From positions 1-34,199 of the forward strand of contig JAFVHN010000025.1 of NCBI GenBank assembly GCA_017474515.1: DNA of 34,199 bases, read 5' to 3'. The DNA comes from Prevotella sp. (lineage in GTDB: Bacteria > Bacteroidota > Bacteroidia > Bacteroidales > Bacteroidaceae). Numbering within the stretch: position 1 is the first letter of the stretch; the number at the start of each line of letters is the position of its first letter. Below the pieces are notes generated by a model. That model made no database searches. It saw only the letters and a list, made by a program, of their open reading frames with translations, and had not been told where the DNA came from. Below, piece after piece: positions 33,494 through 34,199 of the stretch. Position numbers and translations under genes: made by a program.

Positions 33494-33701
33494 GATTTGT
33501 CAAGATTTTTCATGGGATTTTTGTGCCACGGAAGACTTTGGCCGCAAATTTCAAGGAGAGATCTTCAAGATTTCTCCTCTCAATCTTCAAGATCTCTCCC
33601 CGAAATTTGCGGTCAAACTCCGTGCGATTTTCAAGTCATTGATAATCAACGCTTTACAATTTAGGTACAAAAGCGCCCTGTTTTGTCAAGATTTTTTACC
33701 G
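33494..33701 (+). repeat. 205-bp palindromic repeat, copy D
   Basis: Inverted arms TTTGGCCGCAAATTT (33538-33552) and AAATTTGCGGTCAAA (33603-33617). The flanks GATTTGTCAAGATTTTTCA and TTTTGTCAAGATTTTTTACC are conserved. The centre reads as the reverse complement of copy B's centre, while its outer parts are in the same orientation. Confidence 0.9.
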
Positions 33702-33782
33702 ATTTTTGCCCACACCGCTATCCCCCTCCCCCTGCCACTTATTATTGCCGATACCTTTGGTTTCCGACTGTTTTCCGCTAAC

Positions 33783-33860
33783 TGTAGGGACATACTTTAT
33801 GTATGTCCGAAAACAAGAGAAAAATGAGGCGGGCGGACATACATAAAGTATGTCCCTACA
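33783..33860. repeat. 78-bp hairpin X, first copy
   Basis: Perfect 27-bp inverted arms (33783-33809 and 33834-33860), beginning TGTAGGGACATACTTTATG, around a 24-bp loop. The arms themselves contain the palindrome ACATACTTTATGTATGT. Confidence 0.95.
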
Positions 33861-33915
33861 AGGCCCCCCTTTTCTGCCACATATTATTGCTGATACCTTT
33901 GGTTTCCGACGCTTA

Positions 33916-33996
33916 TAGGAGCCGACGCTTCCAAGCGTCGGGGTAAATATAATCATCCAAAAAAGTTACTCCGACGCTCGGAGGCGTCGGCTCCTA
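33916..33996. repeat. 81-bp hairpin Z
   Basis: TAGGAGCCGACGC...GCGTCGGCTCCTA. Each half has its own inner hairpin (GACGCTTCCAAGCGTC and GACGCTCGGAGGCGTC). A second copy starts at 34166 and is cut by the window end. Confidence 0.93.
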
Positions 33997-34031
33997 AGGG
34001 CGTCGGCTTTCCCTTTCTGTTTTCCGCTAAC

Positions 34032-34109
34032 TGTAGGGACATACTTTATGTATGTCCGAAAATAAGAGAATAATGAGGCTGGCGGACATACATAAAGTAT
34101 GTCCCTACA
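34032..34109. repeat. 78-bp hairpin X, second copy
   Basis: Same perfect 27-bp arms as the first copy. The 24-bp loop differs at a few positions while the arms are identical, which suggests the arms are under constraint or are kept equal by conversion. Confidence 0.95.
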
Positions 34110-34199
34110 GGGAAATACCCGTTCTGCCACTTATTATTGCTGATACCTTTGGTTTCCGACGCTTATAGGAGCCGACGCTTCCAAGCGTCGGAGTAAATA

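Larger units (their letters stand above)
33732..34199. repeat. Tandem array of large hairpin repeats
   Basis: A unit beginning CTGCCAC(T/A)TATTATTG, running into GATACCTTTGGTTTCCGAC, starts at 33732, 33874 and 34124. Between the units sit two kinds of hairpin, listed separately. The second and third units are 250 bp apart and nearly identical; the first spans 142 bp because it lacks one hairpin. The array runs off the window's right end. No gene is supported in 33408-34199. Confidence 0.92.

Noticed and set aside
33696-33956. 86-codon minus-strand frame
   Set aside because: Lies entirely in the hairpin array and is translated palindrome.

Overview
The window looks like a chromosomal segment of a Bacteroidota organism, most likely Prevotella-like (Prevotellaceae). 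Three things point there: start sites preceded by the Bacteroidota -7 element TAnnTTTG (often TACCTTTGC) with almost no Shine-Dalgarno sequences, a SusC/SusD pair, and C-terminal domains typical of the order. GC content is high for the group, which produces many long antisense reading frames that are not genes.

Layout. (1) 1-4378: a 1404-residue secreted multidomain pectin methylesterase on the minus strand. (2) 4.6-7.6 kb: a plus-strand block of a MutT-like Nudix hydrolase, a higBA toxin-antitoxin pair, a membrane-anchored triple helix-hairpin-helix protein and a small MerR regulator, each with its own promoter except higA. (3) 7.7-15.24 kb: a minus-strand polysaccharide utilisation operon, susC-susD-DUF5123-type lipoprotein, with a promoter, a ~220-nt leader and a terminator. 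With the pectinesterase it suggests pectin use, split by block 2. (4) 15.7-19.6 kb, plus strand: PBP4-type DD-peptidase, YbdG-type mechanosensitive channel, MutY. (5) 19.6-22.9 kb, minus strand: rsfS-ftsH-cdsA. (6) 23.1-25.4 kb: tRNA-Gln(CTG), a vWA gene remnant, a SemiSWEET transporter, and an SPFH membrane protein with a small Arc-like repressor. (7) 26.1-32.5 kb, plus strand: a tightly packed set of three genes: a secreted protein of unknown family, a YqiA-like esterase fused to a degenerate HAD domain, and a Dna2-like nuclease-helicase. (8) 32.7-34.2 kb: a small acidic protein, a 5'-truncated secreted-protein gene and an array of hairpin repeats.

The most unusual content is between the genes. 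A ~205-bp palindromic element occurs four times. Two arrays of the palindrome TCTAGA run at a strict 9-bp period. Heptamer and octamer arrays are arranged as inverted arms, and a tandem set of large hairpins fills the right end. I did not recognise these as known insertion sequences, and none encodes a protein. No CRISPR array, integrase, transposase or rRNA was seen.
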